From the NCBI GenBank assembly GCA_015472025.1, contig BNHL01000001.1, positions 1,461,501-1,525,500 on the forward strand: DNA of 64,000 nucleotides, written 5' to 3'. Source of the stretch: Cytophagales bacterium WSM2-2. Its GTDB lineage: Bacteria; Bacteroidota; Bacteroidia; Cytophagales; Cyclobacteriaceae. Within the stretch, counting starts at the first letter, position 1. The number at the start of each line of letters is the position of its first letter. This document shows, one piece after another, positions 16,523 to 25,511 of this stretch. Below the pieces are notes generated by a model that saw nothing but the letters and a program-made list of their open reading frames with translations, did not search any database and was not told the DNA's origin. Both the position numbers and the translations under genes were made by a program.

Positions 16523-18016
16523 TTAGAACCTGAATGCATATAGATACTCGCGGGGGTAGTCGGGGTAAACACCCGCCAGGGTCACCTGGTCGCCAGGTTT
16601 CTTCTTTTTGAGAAGCTCGCTGACCTGATCAGCCGACTTTACCGGTTTGTCGTCCAAATGTGTAATGATAAATCCTTGACGAATATCCGTTGTTTTTTGG
16701 ATTTTCCCACTCGTAAGCGCCTTCACTTCTACACCTGAGGATAAATCGAGGGATTCCAGCTTTTTCTCGTCCAAGTCTTTCAATTCCATTCCCAGTGAAG
16801 TGACTATGTCTTTTTCGGCACGCTTAACCGCTCCGATTACGCCATCCCTGTTTCTCAACGTTACCGGAATGGTCAATGTCTTTCCTTTGCGGTCCAGTGT
16901 CACATTTATTTTATCTCCCGGCCGCTTACGACCGATGTATTCAATCAACGCTGTACTTGACTTGATTGTTGTTTCATCCAGCTTCACAATTACATCACCC
17001 TCCTTAATGCCTGCTTGTCTTGCCGCACTCTTATCAGCCATGTTGCCAAAGCCGCTCACATAAGCACCCTCATTCAGATTCAGTCCAACCTCTTTAGCAA
17101 GATCGCTGTTGATGCTGGTCACCTGAATTCCCAACCATCCGCGCTGCACAGTACCAAATGCAAGCAGGTCTTCAACCACTTTACTCACTATATCAGACGG
17201 AATTGCAAATCCATATCCCGAATAGGAACCGGTAGGGCTCGCAATAGCGGTATTAATTCCCAACAAACCTCCGTCAAGATTTACCAAAGCTCCTCCGCTG
17301 TTGCCGGGATTGATCGCAGCATCTGTTTGAATGAACGATTCAATAGCCGTGTTGCCTTCTTCAGCATTACGGCCCGGGTTTGAATTGATGATATTGATGT
17401 TGCGGCCTTTGGCGCTGATTATTCCGGCAGTTACCGTTGAAGTTAAATTGAACGGGTTGCCTACGGCTAATACCCACTCACCCACTTTGGCATTGTCTGA
17501 GTTGACAAATGGCAGATAAGGCAAATCCTTCTGACTGATCTTAAGCAATGCCAAGTCTGTGTCAGGATCCGTACCAATTACTTCGGCTTTGAATGAGCGA
17601 TTGTCATGTAAAGTCACATCAACCACGTCCGCGTCTTGCACCACGTGATTGTTAGTTACGATGTACCCGTCAGCATTGATGATGACACCGGAACCAGAGC
17701 TCACACTCGGCATTCGTTGTGTTCCATTCGGGCCGAAAAAATATTGTTGAACAGGATCATTTGATTCACGTGAGCCGCTGGATTGCTTCGAACGGATATG
17801 GACAACCGCGTTCGTTACTTTTTCAGCAGTAGCGGTGAAATCCAGCGGAACCATTTCACCTTTTTCATTGAGACGGTAAGCTACCTGCGATGTGGGCAAT
17901 CCTTCGATGTGTTCTACTTTTACACTACCTTTCTCTTTACCCAACCATTGGTATCCTGCCACAGTAATCACGCTACCGAGAACGGCAGCCAGCACAAGAG
18001 ATGCAAAATTTTTCAT
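16523..18016 (-). CDS. periplasmic serine protease of the HtrA/DegP (Do) family
   Basis: 497 residues. N-terminal membrane-spanning or signal segment (about 5-22), a trypsin-like domain with the complete triad His124 (TNNHVV), Asp154 (DTDLALLKI) and Ser240 (NPGNSGGAL), then two PDZ domains (about 290-385 and 410-490). Degrades or refolds damaged envelope proteins. Length and two-PDZ layout match DegP/DegQ; I cannot distinguish them, so no symbol. It is followed after 13 bases by a small basic protein. Two inverted repeats lie in the upstream gap shared with rlmI and could be regulatory. Confidence 0.95.
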   Translation of the reverse strand: MKNFASLVLAAVLGSVITVAGYQWLGKEKGSVKVEHIEGLPTSQVAYRLNEKGEMVPLDFTATAEKVTNAVVHIRSKQSSGSRESNDPVQQYFFGPNGTQRMPSVSSGSGVIINADGYIVTNNHVVQDADVVDVTLHDNRSFKAEVIGTDPDTDLALLKISQKDLPYLPFVNSDNAKVGEWVLAVGNPFNLTSTVTAGIISAKGRNINIINSNPGRNAEEGNTAIESFIQTDAAINPGNSGGALVNLDGGLLGINTAIASPTGSYSGYGFAIPSDIVSKVVEDLLAFGTVQRGWLGIQVTSINSDLAKEVGLNLNEGAYVSGFGNMADKSAARQAGIKEGDVIVKLDETTIKSSTALIEYIGRKRPGDKINVTLDRKGKTLTIPVTLRNRDGVIGAVKRAEKDIVTSLGMELKDLDEKKLESLDLSSGVEVKALTSGKIQKTTDIRQGFIITHLDDKPVKSADQVSELLKKKKPGDQVTLAGVYPDYPREYLYAFRF

Positions 18017-18357
18017 AGTTATAAAATGTTTAGTTCTACCATTGCGAATGGAGATGAACTACGGCCATTAAAAGTTTGATTTTTGAGATTCGTAAAGACC
18101 GCACTGCTCAGCGCCATTCAATCCGTTTTATTGTAACGTGGTTTCGTATTTACGAAAAATATGCCAAATGGGTTTACAAAACCCAACAGCTGACATTTTT
18201 TCATTGTTAAATTATTCAAAATACCTAAGTTTTCATCAGATGGGTTTTCTAACGGTAGAATTTTTGACAGGGATAATTGGCTAATTTTGTACAGAACTGG
18301 AACTTTTTTACCGGTTTCTGCCATCTCTTCCATTTTAAAAAATCCTTACTTATTTCA
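18017..18357. promoter_or_regulatory. divergent intergenic region (htrA / rlmI) with two inverted repeats
   Basis: No gene is supported here. It contains TTTCGTATTTACGAAA (18142-18157), a palindrome with seven-base arms and TT spacer, and TGGGTTT / AAACCCA (18169-18185) with a three-base loop, eleven bases apart. A perfect -7 box TAATTTTG (18282-18289) points towards rlmI, about 68 bases before its start; TTTG (18263-18266) is only 15 bases from it, which is short. No clear htrA -7 box is visible. Confidence 0.45.
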
Positions 18358-19536
18358 ATGACCAAAATTTCCGGAACAATTTTTCTTAAACGCGGTCGTG
18401 AAGCCTCCGTAAAGAGATTTCATCCGTGGGTTTTTTCAGGCGCAATTCAATCAACTGAAGGTAAACCGGAAGATGGGGATTGGGTAGAAGTAAAAGATGC
18501 GCAAAAAGAAACACTCGGATTTGGTCACTATCAAAAGGGAACGATCACGGTCAGGTTACTATCATTTTCAAAAGAGACACCATCCGAAAAAATATACAGT
18601 CAAAAAATAGCAAGCGCATTTCAACAACGAATACTCACTCGCGTAATCAATGAACAAACCAACTGTTACCGTCTTGTGCATGGTGAAGGTGACGGATTGC
18701 CGGGATTGATTGTTGACGTTTATAACGGTGCAGTAGTGATGCAAGCCCATAGCATCGGGATGAACAACGACCGGGAACTCGTGGCAAATGCAATCAAAGA
18801 GTCGCTCACAACCAATGTCCACTCTATCTATTACAAAAGTCAAAGTACCCTGGGCGTAAAAACTGAAAATGAATACCTGCTGGGCATGAGCGGTGTACCT
18901 CACGTAGTGACAGAACACGGAAATAAATTCTTTGTTGATTGGGAGGAAGGGCAGAAGACCGGGTTCTTTCTTGACCAACGTGAGAACAGGAAATTGCTTG
19001 GGCAAATGTCAGAAGGTTTTTCTGTTCTGAATACCTTTTGCTACACCGGAGGTTTCTCTGTTTATGCATTGAATGCAGGGGCATCTTTGGTTCATTCTGT
19101 TGATGCTTCCGAAAAGGCGATTGCGCTCACGCGAAAAAACATCGAGCTAAATGGGTTTGATCCGCTACAACACGAATGTCATACCGCTGACACCTTTGAT
19201 TTTCTGAAAGACAAGAAAGATAAATACGATGTCATCATCCTGGATCCTCCTGCGTTTGCGAAGCACAAAGATGCACGGCACCAGGCGATGAAGGGATACC
19301 AGCGACTCAATGCCGAAGCAATGAAAATGATCAAACCGAATGGCATTTTGTTCACTTTCTCTTGTTCGCAGGTTGTCGACAAGCAATTGTTTTATGACAC
19401 CGTAGTGTCCTCAGCTATTCAGGCGGGAAGAGAAATAAAAGTACTGCAGCATTTGTGCCAGCCCGGCGACCACCCGGTGTCGATCTATCACCCGGAAGGA
19501 GAATACCTGAAAGGCCTGGTCCTTTACGTAGCATAG
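18358..19536 (+). CDS. rlmI: 23S rRNA (cytosine-C5)-methyltransferase, RlmI-like
   Basis: 392 residues from the ATG giving MTKISGTIFLKRGREASVKRFHPWVFSGAI; the longer frame would add 27 residues of no family likeness. The start is the PUA domain, followed by an EEHD-type middle region (VHGEGDGLPGLIVDVY) and the methyltransferase domain with SAM motif VLNTFCYTGGFSVYAL, acidic DASEKAI, DVIILDPPAFAK and FTFSCSQ, whose Cys is a catalytic residue. RlmI methylates C1962 of 23S rRNA in Escherichia coli. Stand-alone gene with its own promoter. Target assignment is by family. Confidence 0.9.
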   Translation: MTKISGTIFLKRGREASVKRFHPWVFSGAIQSTEGKPEDGDWVEVKDAQKETLGFGHYQKGTITVRLLSFSKETPSEKIYSQKIASAFQQRILTRVINEQTNCYRLVHGEGDGLPGLIVDVYNGAVVMQAHSIGMNNDRELVANAIKESLTTNVHSIYYKSQSTLGVKTENEYLLGMSGVPHVVTEHGNKFFVDWEEGQKTGFFLDQRENRKLLGQMSEGFSVLNTFCYTGGFSVYALNAGASLVHSVDASEKAIALTRKNIELNGFDPLQHECHTADTFDFLKDKKDKYDVIILDPPAFAKHKDARHQAMKGYQRLNAEAMKMIKPNGILFTFSCSQVVDKQLFYDTVVSSAIQAGREIKVLQHLCQPGDHPVSIYHPEGEYLKGLVLYVA

Positions 19537-19654
19537 ATGTTTTGTCGTTAAAAAGTAACGTCCGGTTAGGTAGAAAGTCTGTTCTGAACGCAGGAACTTG
19601 TGTAATTTCATGTCAGTCAAAATATTGCTATAAAAGAACCGTTAGTTTGCAGAT

Positions 19655-22411
19655 GTGAAAAGAGTCCTTTTAATCCTTGTCGGCTTTGTACTATTCACAA
19701 ATACCTTTGCTACACACCTGCGCGGAGGCCAGATCACTATTCGTAATGTTAATTGCGGCACTCGCGAATATGAGATCACCGTTACGATTTATACCAATAC
19801 ACAGAGCCCGATCTTGGCAGGTGGCGGTACACTGAGCTTCGGAGATGGTGTAAGCTTATTAATCCCAAAAATCGCCAATACTATTATCGACCCGGTCAAC
19901 GCAGTTGGGCAGGTAGTCTACACAATCAATCATCGATTCTTAAATACCGGAGCGTTCACCATCAGTTATATGGAAGCTAACCGGAATGTGGGAATTTTAA
20001 ATATGGGGGATTCAGGAACGACTCCTTTCTATATCGAATCCTACATTCTAGTTGACCCGTTGTTTTGCAGTCACACGATGCAATTTAGTATTGCACCCAT
20101 AGACCGAGCGTGTTCAGGAACCGCATTCACTCACAACCCGGGTGTTATCATACCTGACGGAGACAGTCTCTCATATCAAATAGTTGCCCCATTGCAAGCA
20201 CGCGATATCACTGTAAGAGATTATACCGTTCCCAATTCTCCGAAATTTTATGCCGGCAATTTTCAGAATGGAAACGAATCACATAATGGGGTGCCAACTT
20301 ACACTATCGGCTCAGACGGAACTCTCACATGGAATGCTCCGGGCATTGTAGGTGAATATGGCGCTGCTATAAAAGTTTTCCTATGGACAAACGTCAATGG
20401 CAGATGGATCAATACAGGATGGATTGAGCGAGATTTGCAAATTACAGTTGAAGATTGCGGCACTTCCAGACCTTATTTGCTTTTACCAGCTGATGTCTGC
20501 ATCCAGGCGGGTAATAAATTGAAGACAACTTTTCGCGGATTCAGCACAGATCTTAAGCAAGTGAAAATTGAAGTCACTTCACTGGAAGATGATGATCCTC
20601 TACCGAAATTTTCCAATACCGGAGTATTCCAATCGACTGCTCCTCCGAACGACACAGCGAATATGAAATTGACCTGGGACATTTCATGCAAACTGGTTCG
20701 ACAGGGCGCTCACCGATTCATTTTTAAAATTTCAAGTTTTACTAAAAATGGCACGCGTGTTTCCTCGTACCAGACGTGGAATGTAACTGTCGTAGGGCCT
20801 CCGCCAAAATATCAGTCACTCAATCTTGATGTGGCTACGAAGAAATTAACGATTCAGTGGGTCAATTATTTTTGCAGCAGCAATGCACCTGTTATGCAAG
20901 TATGGCGAAGGGTTGATCGTCTTTCATTGCAGCCGGGAGATTGCCAGCCGGGTATTCCCAAGTCATGGGGATTTGTCAAAATCGGAGAGACCACTAGCAC
21001 TAGTTTTACAGATCCGAATTTGAGTCCCGGTGCTACTTACTGTTATAGGCTGGTGGCAGCATTTACGAATCCGAATACTGCCTTGAGCCTCGCCTCCAAA
21101 GACACCTGCATCGGTCCAATTGTGGTTGATGCACCGGCAATGGTCAATGTTTCGGTAACAAAAACCGATTCAGTTGAGGGTGTTATTTTTACCCGCTGGA
21201 CTTCGCCTTTTCAAATCAATAAATCTTTATTTCCTCCTCCATATCAATATACTGTCCTTAGAACCGCGGATGGAGAGCGTTTCAAATCGATAGCTGCAAA
21301 AATCAACGACACTACATTTGTAGACTCGCACCTGGACATCGTGGACACCTTGTATGGTTACAAAGTCGTCATGTATTCACCTTCAAGCATTGCACATGAT
21401 ACTCCGGTAGACACGAGTGCGTTGGCTTTTTATCCACGATTGGTACCCAAAGCCCTTCAGGACTCCATCAAGCTGACCTGGGATGCAACAGTTCCGTGGT
21501 CCGATCAAAGCGACCGGTTCCCGTGGCACTACATCTACCGAAAGGAATTAGGCGCCGGGAATTTCGTTCTCATTGACAGTGTGAATGTTTTGGATAACGG
21601 ATTCGAGTACAAAGACAACATCCATAAGGATGTATTTCCGTTGGAAAACAATATTATCTATCAATATAAAATCCTTACACAAGGAACTTATGGGAATCCG
21701 AAGATCATCGAGCCCTTGCGAAATTTCTCGAATGAAGTTTTGGCTCAGCCAATTGATATATCGGCTCCCTGCGCACCAACCCTAGAAGTAAGTTCGATTG
21801 ATTGCGAAACACTTTTGAACAGTCCTTGTTCAGTCAACACATTCAACAACAGATTAACCTGGGCAAACCCGGATGACTGTGGAAATGATGTTGCCCGTTA
21901 TGAAGTTTTTTTCTCTCCTGATCCGCAATCCGACAGCACACTGCTTGTAAATGTTTCCGATGCCAACTATGTCGACCCAAGACAAAAATCCATGGCCGGT
22001 TGTTACCGCGTTTTGGCTGTAGACCGATCCGGCAATATCGGCCCGCTGTCGAACAAGGTTTGCGTTGAAAATTGTATCAATGTTTTTATTCCAAATCTGA
22101 TCACCGTAAATGATGATGGGTTTAATGAAAAATTCCCTGACTTGCTGAACGCCACCGACACGCGTGATTCGTACAAGTGTCCGAGGTTCGTGAGGGATTA
22201 CAGTATGGAAATTTTTAACCGGTGGGGAGAACAAGTTTATTCTCTGGGTTCGGCCGTCAGTCAAACCAACGGTGATTGGACGGGGCTGGATCAAAAAGGT
22301 CGCGAATTGCCCGCGGGTGTTTATTATTACACTGCTGAAGTTTACTTCTATACTTCTGATCCCAAGCTTAAAACCCAAAAACTCAAAGGGTGGGTCACCC
22401 TGGTGCGGTAG
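19655..22411 (+). CDS. large secreted protein with T9SS type B (CHU_C) C-terminal domain
   Basis: 918 residues starting at a GTG. Signal peptide (about 1-19), then a mature N-terminus THLRGGQITIRNVNCGTREYEIT that is typical of a family of Cytophagales surface proteins. The middle contains fibronectin-III-like stretches (around 380-480 and 480-590) ending in another near 700-790. The last 85 residues carry the gliding-motility C-terminal signal: MEIFNRWGEQVYS, GDWTGLDQKGRELPAGVYYYTAEV and a final GWVTLVR, which targets the protein to the type IX secretion system. Probably cell-surface or released; function unknown. TTAGTTTG, an imperfect -7 box, ends five bases before the GTG. No SprF partner is adjacent. 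Confidence 0.88.
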   Translation: MKRVLLILVGFVLFTNTFATHLRGGQITIRNVNCGTREYEITVTIYTNTQSPILAGGGTLSFGDGVSLLIPKIANTIIDPVNAVGQVVYTINHRFLNTGAFTISYMEANRNVGILNMGDSGTTPFYIESYILVDPLFCSHTMQFSIAPIDRACSGTAFTHNPGVIIPDGDSLSYQIVAPLQARDITVRDYTVPNSPKFYAGNFQNGNESHNGVPTYTIGSDGTLTWNAPGIVGEYGAAIKVFLWTNVNGRWINTGWIERDLQITVEDCGTSRPYLLLPADVCIQAGNKLKTTFRGFSTDLKQVKIEVTSLEDDDPLPKFSNTGVFQSTAPPNDTANMKLTWDISCKLVRQGAHRFIFKISSFTKNGTRVSSYQTWNVTVVGPPPKYQSLNLDVATKKLTIQWVNYFCSSNAPVMQVWRRVDRLSLQPGDCQPGIPKSWGFVKIGETTSTSFTDPNLSPGATYCYRLVAAFTNPNTALSLASKDTCIGPIVVDAPAMVNVSVTKTDSVEGVIFTRWTSPFQINKSLFPPPYQYTVLRTADGERFKSIAAKINDTTFVDSHLDIVDTLYGYKVVMYSPSSIAHDTPVDTSALAFYPRLVPKALQDSIKLTWDATVPWSDQSDRFPWHYIYRKELGAGNFVLIDSVNVLDNGFEYKDNIHKDVFPLENNIIYQYKILTQGTYGNPKIIEPLRNFSNEVLAQPIDISAPCAPTLEVSSIDCETLLNSPCSVNTFNNRLTWANPDDCGNDVARYEVFFSPDPQSDSTLLVNVSDANYVDPRQKSMAGCYRVLAVDRSGNIGPLSNKVCVENCINVFIPNLITVNDDGFNEKFPDLLNATDTRDSYKCPRFVRDYSMEIFNRWGEQVYSLGSAVSQTNGDWTGLDQKGRELPAGVYYYTAEVYFYTSDPKLKTQKLKGWVTLVR

Positions 22412-22414
22412 CTC

Positions 22415-23665
22415 TTAACTTTTCTTGCGATCGTGAAATGCACCTTGGTATTCCGGGTCTTCTCTCTTTTTCTGACGATCAATTTCCCGTGCCATTTCCT
22501 GAGCCTCTTCAAAAGAAGTCTCTTCAATAACTATGGATGACGGAATCTTTTTCACTGGAATTTTTTCACGAATCAACTTTTCAATTTTCGCGATATGATA
22601 TAGTTCGGGCTTTGTGGCAAACGTAATCGCCTTGCCTTCCTGGAATGCTCTGCCTGTGCGGCCAATACGATGCACATAGTCTACGTAAAAAACCGGGACG
22701 TCAAAGTTGATGACGTGCGAAACTTTCTCAACATCAATACCGCGGGCAGCCACATCTGTGGCAACCAAAATTCTAAGCTGTCCCTGTTTGAATTCATTCA
22801 TCGCATTGATTCGGGTGTTCTGGCCTTTGTTGGAATGAATCACCCGGACGGGGCCTAATTTTTTTCTCTCAAGGAATTTGAAAACATTGTCAGCCGACTC
22901 TTTTGTGCGTGCAAAAATCATTACCCTGTTGTATTCATCAGAACTCGTCAGCAAGTGCTCAAGGAAATTAATTTTAGTGCGCACATTCGGGATATGATAA
23001 ACTTCTTGTTCCACCTGTGAGGCTGTTGTTGCCTGCGGAGTCACCTCGATTTTTACCGGAAACTCAAGAAACTCCTGCGACATTCGCTCCACTTTTTCGT
23101 GAAAAGTCGCTGAGAAAAGTAAGTTCTGCCTTTTAGGTGTAAGTACTTCAAAAATTTTCCGCAGTTGAGGCATAAAACCCATGTCCATCATTCGATCGGC
23201 TTCATCAAGCACAAGGGTCTTGATTTGTTTCGAAGCCAATTCATTTCGCAAATAGATCTCCATAAAGCGGCCTGGAGTTGAAATAATAATATCCACTCCT
23301 TTCTTGATCTCTTCTATTTGTGTTTTGGGGCCTACACCTCCATACAAAGCTACTAACCGGATGTCGGTATACTTGGAAAGCTGCAAGGCATGAGCATGAA
23401 TCTGTACAGCCAGTTCTTTCGTTGGAACCAGAATCAAAGCCCGGGGGTCTGTTCCCTGCGCATATCTCACTTTCATTAACAGGGGAAGTACGTAAGCAGC
23501 CGTTTTTCCCGTGCCGGTTTGGGCAATCCCAATCACTTGCTGACCACCAAGGATTAACGGAATACATTTCTGCTGGATTTCCGTTGGGGCAGCAAAGCCA
23601 GCTTCATCGATGGCCTGAAAAAGTTGTTTGTTCAATTTAAAATCTGACCACTGCATCTCGCCCAT
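22415..23665 (-). CDS. DEAD-box ATP-dependent RNA helicase
   Basis: 416 residues with all helicase motifs in order: Q motif (F-x-A-P-T-E-I-Q), GIAQTGTGKTAAY (motif I), PTKELA (Ia), TPGRF (Ib), LDEADRMMDMGF (II), FSATF (III), then FARTKESAD, ATDVAARGID (V) and HRIGRTGRAF (VI). The tail is short and charged (DRQKKREDPEYQGAFHDRKK). Unwinds RNA, in the RhlE-like group that acts in ribosome assembly or mRNA decay. It diverges from pyrC with 31 bases between start codons and converges on the CHU_C gene, with three bases between stops. Confidence 0.95.
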   Translation of the reverse strand: MGEMQWSDFKLNKQLFQAIDEAGFAAPTEIQQKCIPLILGGQQVIGIAQTGTGKTAAYVLPLLMKVRYAQGTDPRALILVPTKELAVQIHAHALQLSKYTDIRLVALYGGVGPKTQIEEIKKGVDIIISTPGRFMEIYLRNELASKQIKTLVLDEADRMMDMGFMPQLRKIFEVLTPKRQNLLFSATFHEKVERMSQEFLEFPVKIEVTPQATTASQVEQEVYHIPNVRTKINFLEHLLTSSDEYNRVMIFARTKESADNVFKFLERKKLGPVRVIHSNKGQNTRINAMNEFKQGQLRILVATDVAARGIDVEKVSHVINFDVPVFYVDYVHRIGRTGRAFQEGKAITFATKPELYHIAKIEKLIREKIPVKKIPSSIVIEETSFEEAQEMAREIDRQKKREDPEYQGAFHDRKKS

Positions 23666-23681
23666 CGTCTCAGTTTAGAAG

Positions 23682-23689
23682 TATCTTTG
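23682..23689 (+). promoter_or_regulatory. -7 box of the dihydroorotase gene
   Basis: TATCTTTG is a perfect box and ends seven bases before the ATG at 23697, so the message would have almost no leader. No TTG is seen at -33. Confidence 0.5.
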
Positions 23690-23696
23690 CAAGGTA

Positions 23697-25034
23697 ATGA
23701 ACTCAACTCTCATTCTTAACGCGAAGGTAGTCAACGAAGGCAAAGTCTTCGAAAGCGATGTACTAATCAAAAACCAGCGAATCGAAAAGATCGGCAAAGA
23801 CCTGCAAGCAGCACAGGCAAGCCAGGTAATTGACGCTGAGGGAAAACTGCTGCTACCCGGTGCCATCGATGACCAGGTGCATTTCAGGGAACCAGGCCTT
23901 ACGCACAAGGGCAATATTTACTCGGAATCAAGGGCTGCAATTGCCGGTGGCGTAACCAGCTTTATGGAGATGCCTAATACTGTACCCCCAACCTTTACAC
24001 ATGAGCTGCTGGAGCAGAAATATCAAATCGCTTCAAAAAATTCCATAGCCAATTATTCATTTTTCATAGGCGCATCCAACGACAACCTGGAAGAAGTTTT
24101 AAAAACAGACATCAGAAAAGTTTGCGGACTGAAAATTTTCATGGGCTCGTCTACCGGTAATTTGCTCGTAGACAATGAAAAAACGCTGGAAGGATTTTTT
24201 TCAAAATTTCCTGCGTTGATTGCCACACACTGCGAACATGAGCCCACCATCAGAAAAAATACAGAAGAGTTCAAAAATAAATTTGGGGAGAATATTCCGA
24301 TAAGCGAGCATCCCCACATCCGAAGTGAAGAAGCGTGCTATCTGTCCTCTTCCTTCGCTGTCGGATTAGCAAAGAAATACGGCACAAAACTGCACATCCT
24401 CCACATCTCAACAGCCCGAGAGATTTCTCTTTTTGACAATTCCATTCCATTGGGGAAAAAGAAAATTACGGCTGAGGCTTGTGTCCATCACTTGTGGTTT
24501 AATGATTCGGACTACGAAAAGCTCGGTACACGAATCAAATGGAATCCTGCCATAAAGACCAAGACTGATCAGCAGGCAATTTTACAAGCGGTGCTCGACA
24601 ACAAAATTGATGTCATTGCTACTGACCATGCTCCTCATACGCTGGACGAAAAAAACAACTCATACTTCAAGGCACCATCGGGCGGGCCACTGGTTCAGCA
24701 TAGTTTAGTGGCCATGCTCGAATTCTATCATCAGGGGAAAATCAAACTAGAAAAGGTCGTAGAGAAAATGAGCCACCATCCTGCGATTTTGTTTCAAATT
24801 GAAAATCGGGGGTTCATCCGCGAAGGGTATTATGCAGATCTGGTCCTGGTAAACCCCGAGAAGCCCTGGACGGTAGGCAAAGAAAACATCCTCGCCCATT
24901 GCGGTTGGTCTCCTTTTGAAGGCCAAAAATTCAAATCTTCTATTGAAAAAACCTGGGTATGCGGCAACTTAGTTTATGACAATGGCCTGATTATCGAAGG
25001 AAATCAAGGGATGCGATTGCTCTTTTCGAGGTAG
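23697..25034 (+). CDS. pyrC: dihydroorotase
   Basis: 445 residues, amidohydrolase superfamily; interconverts N-carbamoyl-aspartate and dihydroorotate in pyrimidine synthesis. Metal-site and substrate motifs are in LPGAIDDQVHFREPGLTH (residues 53-70), HCEHEPT, LHILHISTAR and IATDHAPHT. The first His of the usual H-x-H metal motif is Gln60 here (Q-V-H), with His62 kept. Downstream metal His and the catalytic Asp of ATDHAPH are intact, so activity is plausible. I believe Gln at this place recurs in Bacteroidota homologues. tRNA-His follows 65 bases later on the same strand. Confidence 0.9.
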   Translation: MNSTLILNAKVVNEGKVFESDVLIKNQRIEKIGKDLQAAQASQVIDAEGKLLLPGAIDDQVHFREPGLTHKGNIYSESRAAIAGGVTSFMEMPNTVPPTFTHELLEQKYQIASKNSIANYSFFIGASNDNLEEVLKTDIRKVCGLKIFMGSSTGNLLVDNEKTLEGFFSKFPALIATHCEHEPTIRKNTEEFKNKFGENIPISEHPHIRSEEACYLSSSFAVGLAKKYGTKLHILHISTAREISLFDNSIPLGKKKITAEACVHHLWFNDSDYEKLGTRIKWNPAIKTKTDQQAILQAVLDNKIDVIATDHAPHTLDEKNNSYFKAPSGGPLVQHSLVAMLEFYHQGKIKLEKVVEKMSHHPAILFQIENRGFIREGYYADLVLVNPEKPWTVGKENILAHCGWSPFEGQKFKSSIEKTWVCGNLVYDNGLIIEGNQGMRLLFSR

Positions 25035-25099
25035 GCTTTTGCATTTTCATTGCGTCATGCTACCTTTGCAATCCCTTTCTCGGAAACGATTAAGGACAT

Positions 25100-25177
25100 G
25101 GCGGATGTAGCTCAGTTGGTTAGAGCATCAGATTGTGATTCTGAGGGTCGTGGGTTCGAACCCCATCATTCGCCCCA
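25100..25177 (+). tRNA. tRNA-His (anticodon GTG), CCA encoded
   Basis: Full cloverleaf: acceptor GCGGATG (25101-25107) with CATTCGC (25167-25173), D stem GCTC/GAGC, anticodon stem TCAGA/TCTGA around loop TTGTGAT, T stem GTGGG/CCCAT around TTCGAAC. The additional G at 25100 faces discriminator C at 25174: the G(-1):C73 pair that identifies tRNA-His. CCA (25175-25177) is encoded. Its 3' part is duplicated at 25512. Confidence 0.97.
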
Positions 25178-25208
25178 AAAAATAAAAAGCCTCGTCAGGG
25201 GCTTTTTT
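25155..25208 (+). repeat. direct repeat, copy 1 (tRNA-His 3' end plus terminator)
   Basis: 54 bases from the T loop of tRNA-His through its CCA and terminator. Copy 2 at 25512-25565 matches at 51 of 54 positions with no gaps. Confidence 0.95.
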
Positions 25209-25209
25209 T
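25184..25209 (+). terminator. tRNA-His terminator
   Basis: AAAGCCTC pairs with GGGGCTTT (one G-U) around loop GTCA, followed by seven T. The next base begins the ATG of the GIY-YIG gene. Confidence 0.85.
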
Positions 25210-25482
25210 ATGACTGGGTTCTTCGTATACATTCTTATTTCGAGTAGAGATTCTTCTTTTTACATCGGTCAAACAAATAATTTGGACGATCGATTGAAGC
25301 GACATAACTCTGGTCATGAAAAGTATACCCGAAATAAAGGACCGTGGAATATATTTTGGTACACTAAAGTACCATCACGAAGTGAGGCTATGAAATTAGA
25401 GCGAAAACTTAAAAACGTGAAATCTCGAGCTAGAATCATCGCTTTTGTGGAGCAAAATCGCAGTGTGGGTCCCGCGGCATAG
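25210..25482 (+). CDS. GIY-YIG nuclease domain protein
   Basis: 90 residues, a single GIY-YIG domain. The signature is VYILISSRDSSFYIGQT (V-Y-I and Y-I-G, about residues 6-21), with the catalytic Arg in LDDRLKRHNSG and the metal-binding Glu in SEAMKLERKLKN. This is the size of YhbQ/UPF0213-type proteins. The last residues (SVGPAA) run into a GC-rich hairpin whose loop contains the TAG stop. There is no room for a promoter of its own between the tRNA terminator and the ATG, so expression would depend on read-through from tRNA-His. Flanking repeats suggest that it is cargo or enzyme of a small tRNA-associated element. Confidence 0.9.
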   Translation: MTGFFVYILISSRDSSFYIGQTNNLDDRLKRHNSGHEKYTRNKGPWNIFWYTKVPSRSEAMKLERKLKNVKSRARIIAFVEQNRSVGPAA

Positions 25483-25508
25483 CCGCGAGGATGCTCGGCC
25501 GCAGGCCG
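25473..25508. repeat. pair of GC-rich hairpins at the cassette end
   Basis: CGCGGC (25473-25478) / GCCGCG (25482-25487) with loop ATA, and CGGCC (25496-25500) / GGCCG (25504-25508) with loop GCA. Both are perfect and lie just before the duplicated tRNA fragment. They resemble REP-type end structures. Confidence 0.8.
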
Positions 25509-25511
25509 GCA

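Noticed and set aside
18118..18333. 71-codon minus-strand frame between htrA and rlmI
   Set aside because: It covers both inverted repeats and the rlmI promoter region, has no family likeness and no promoter.
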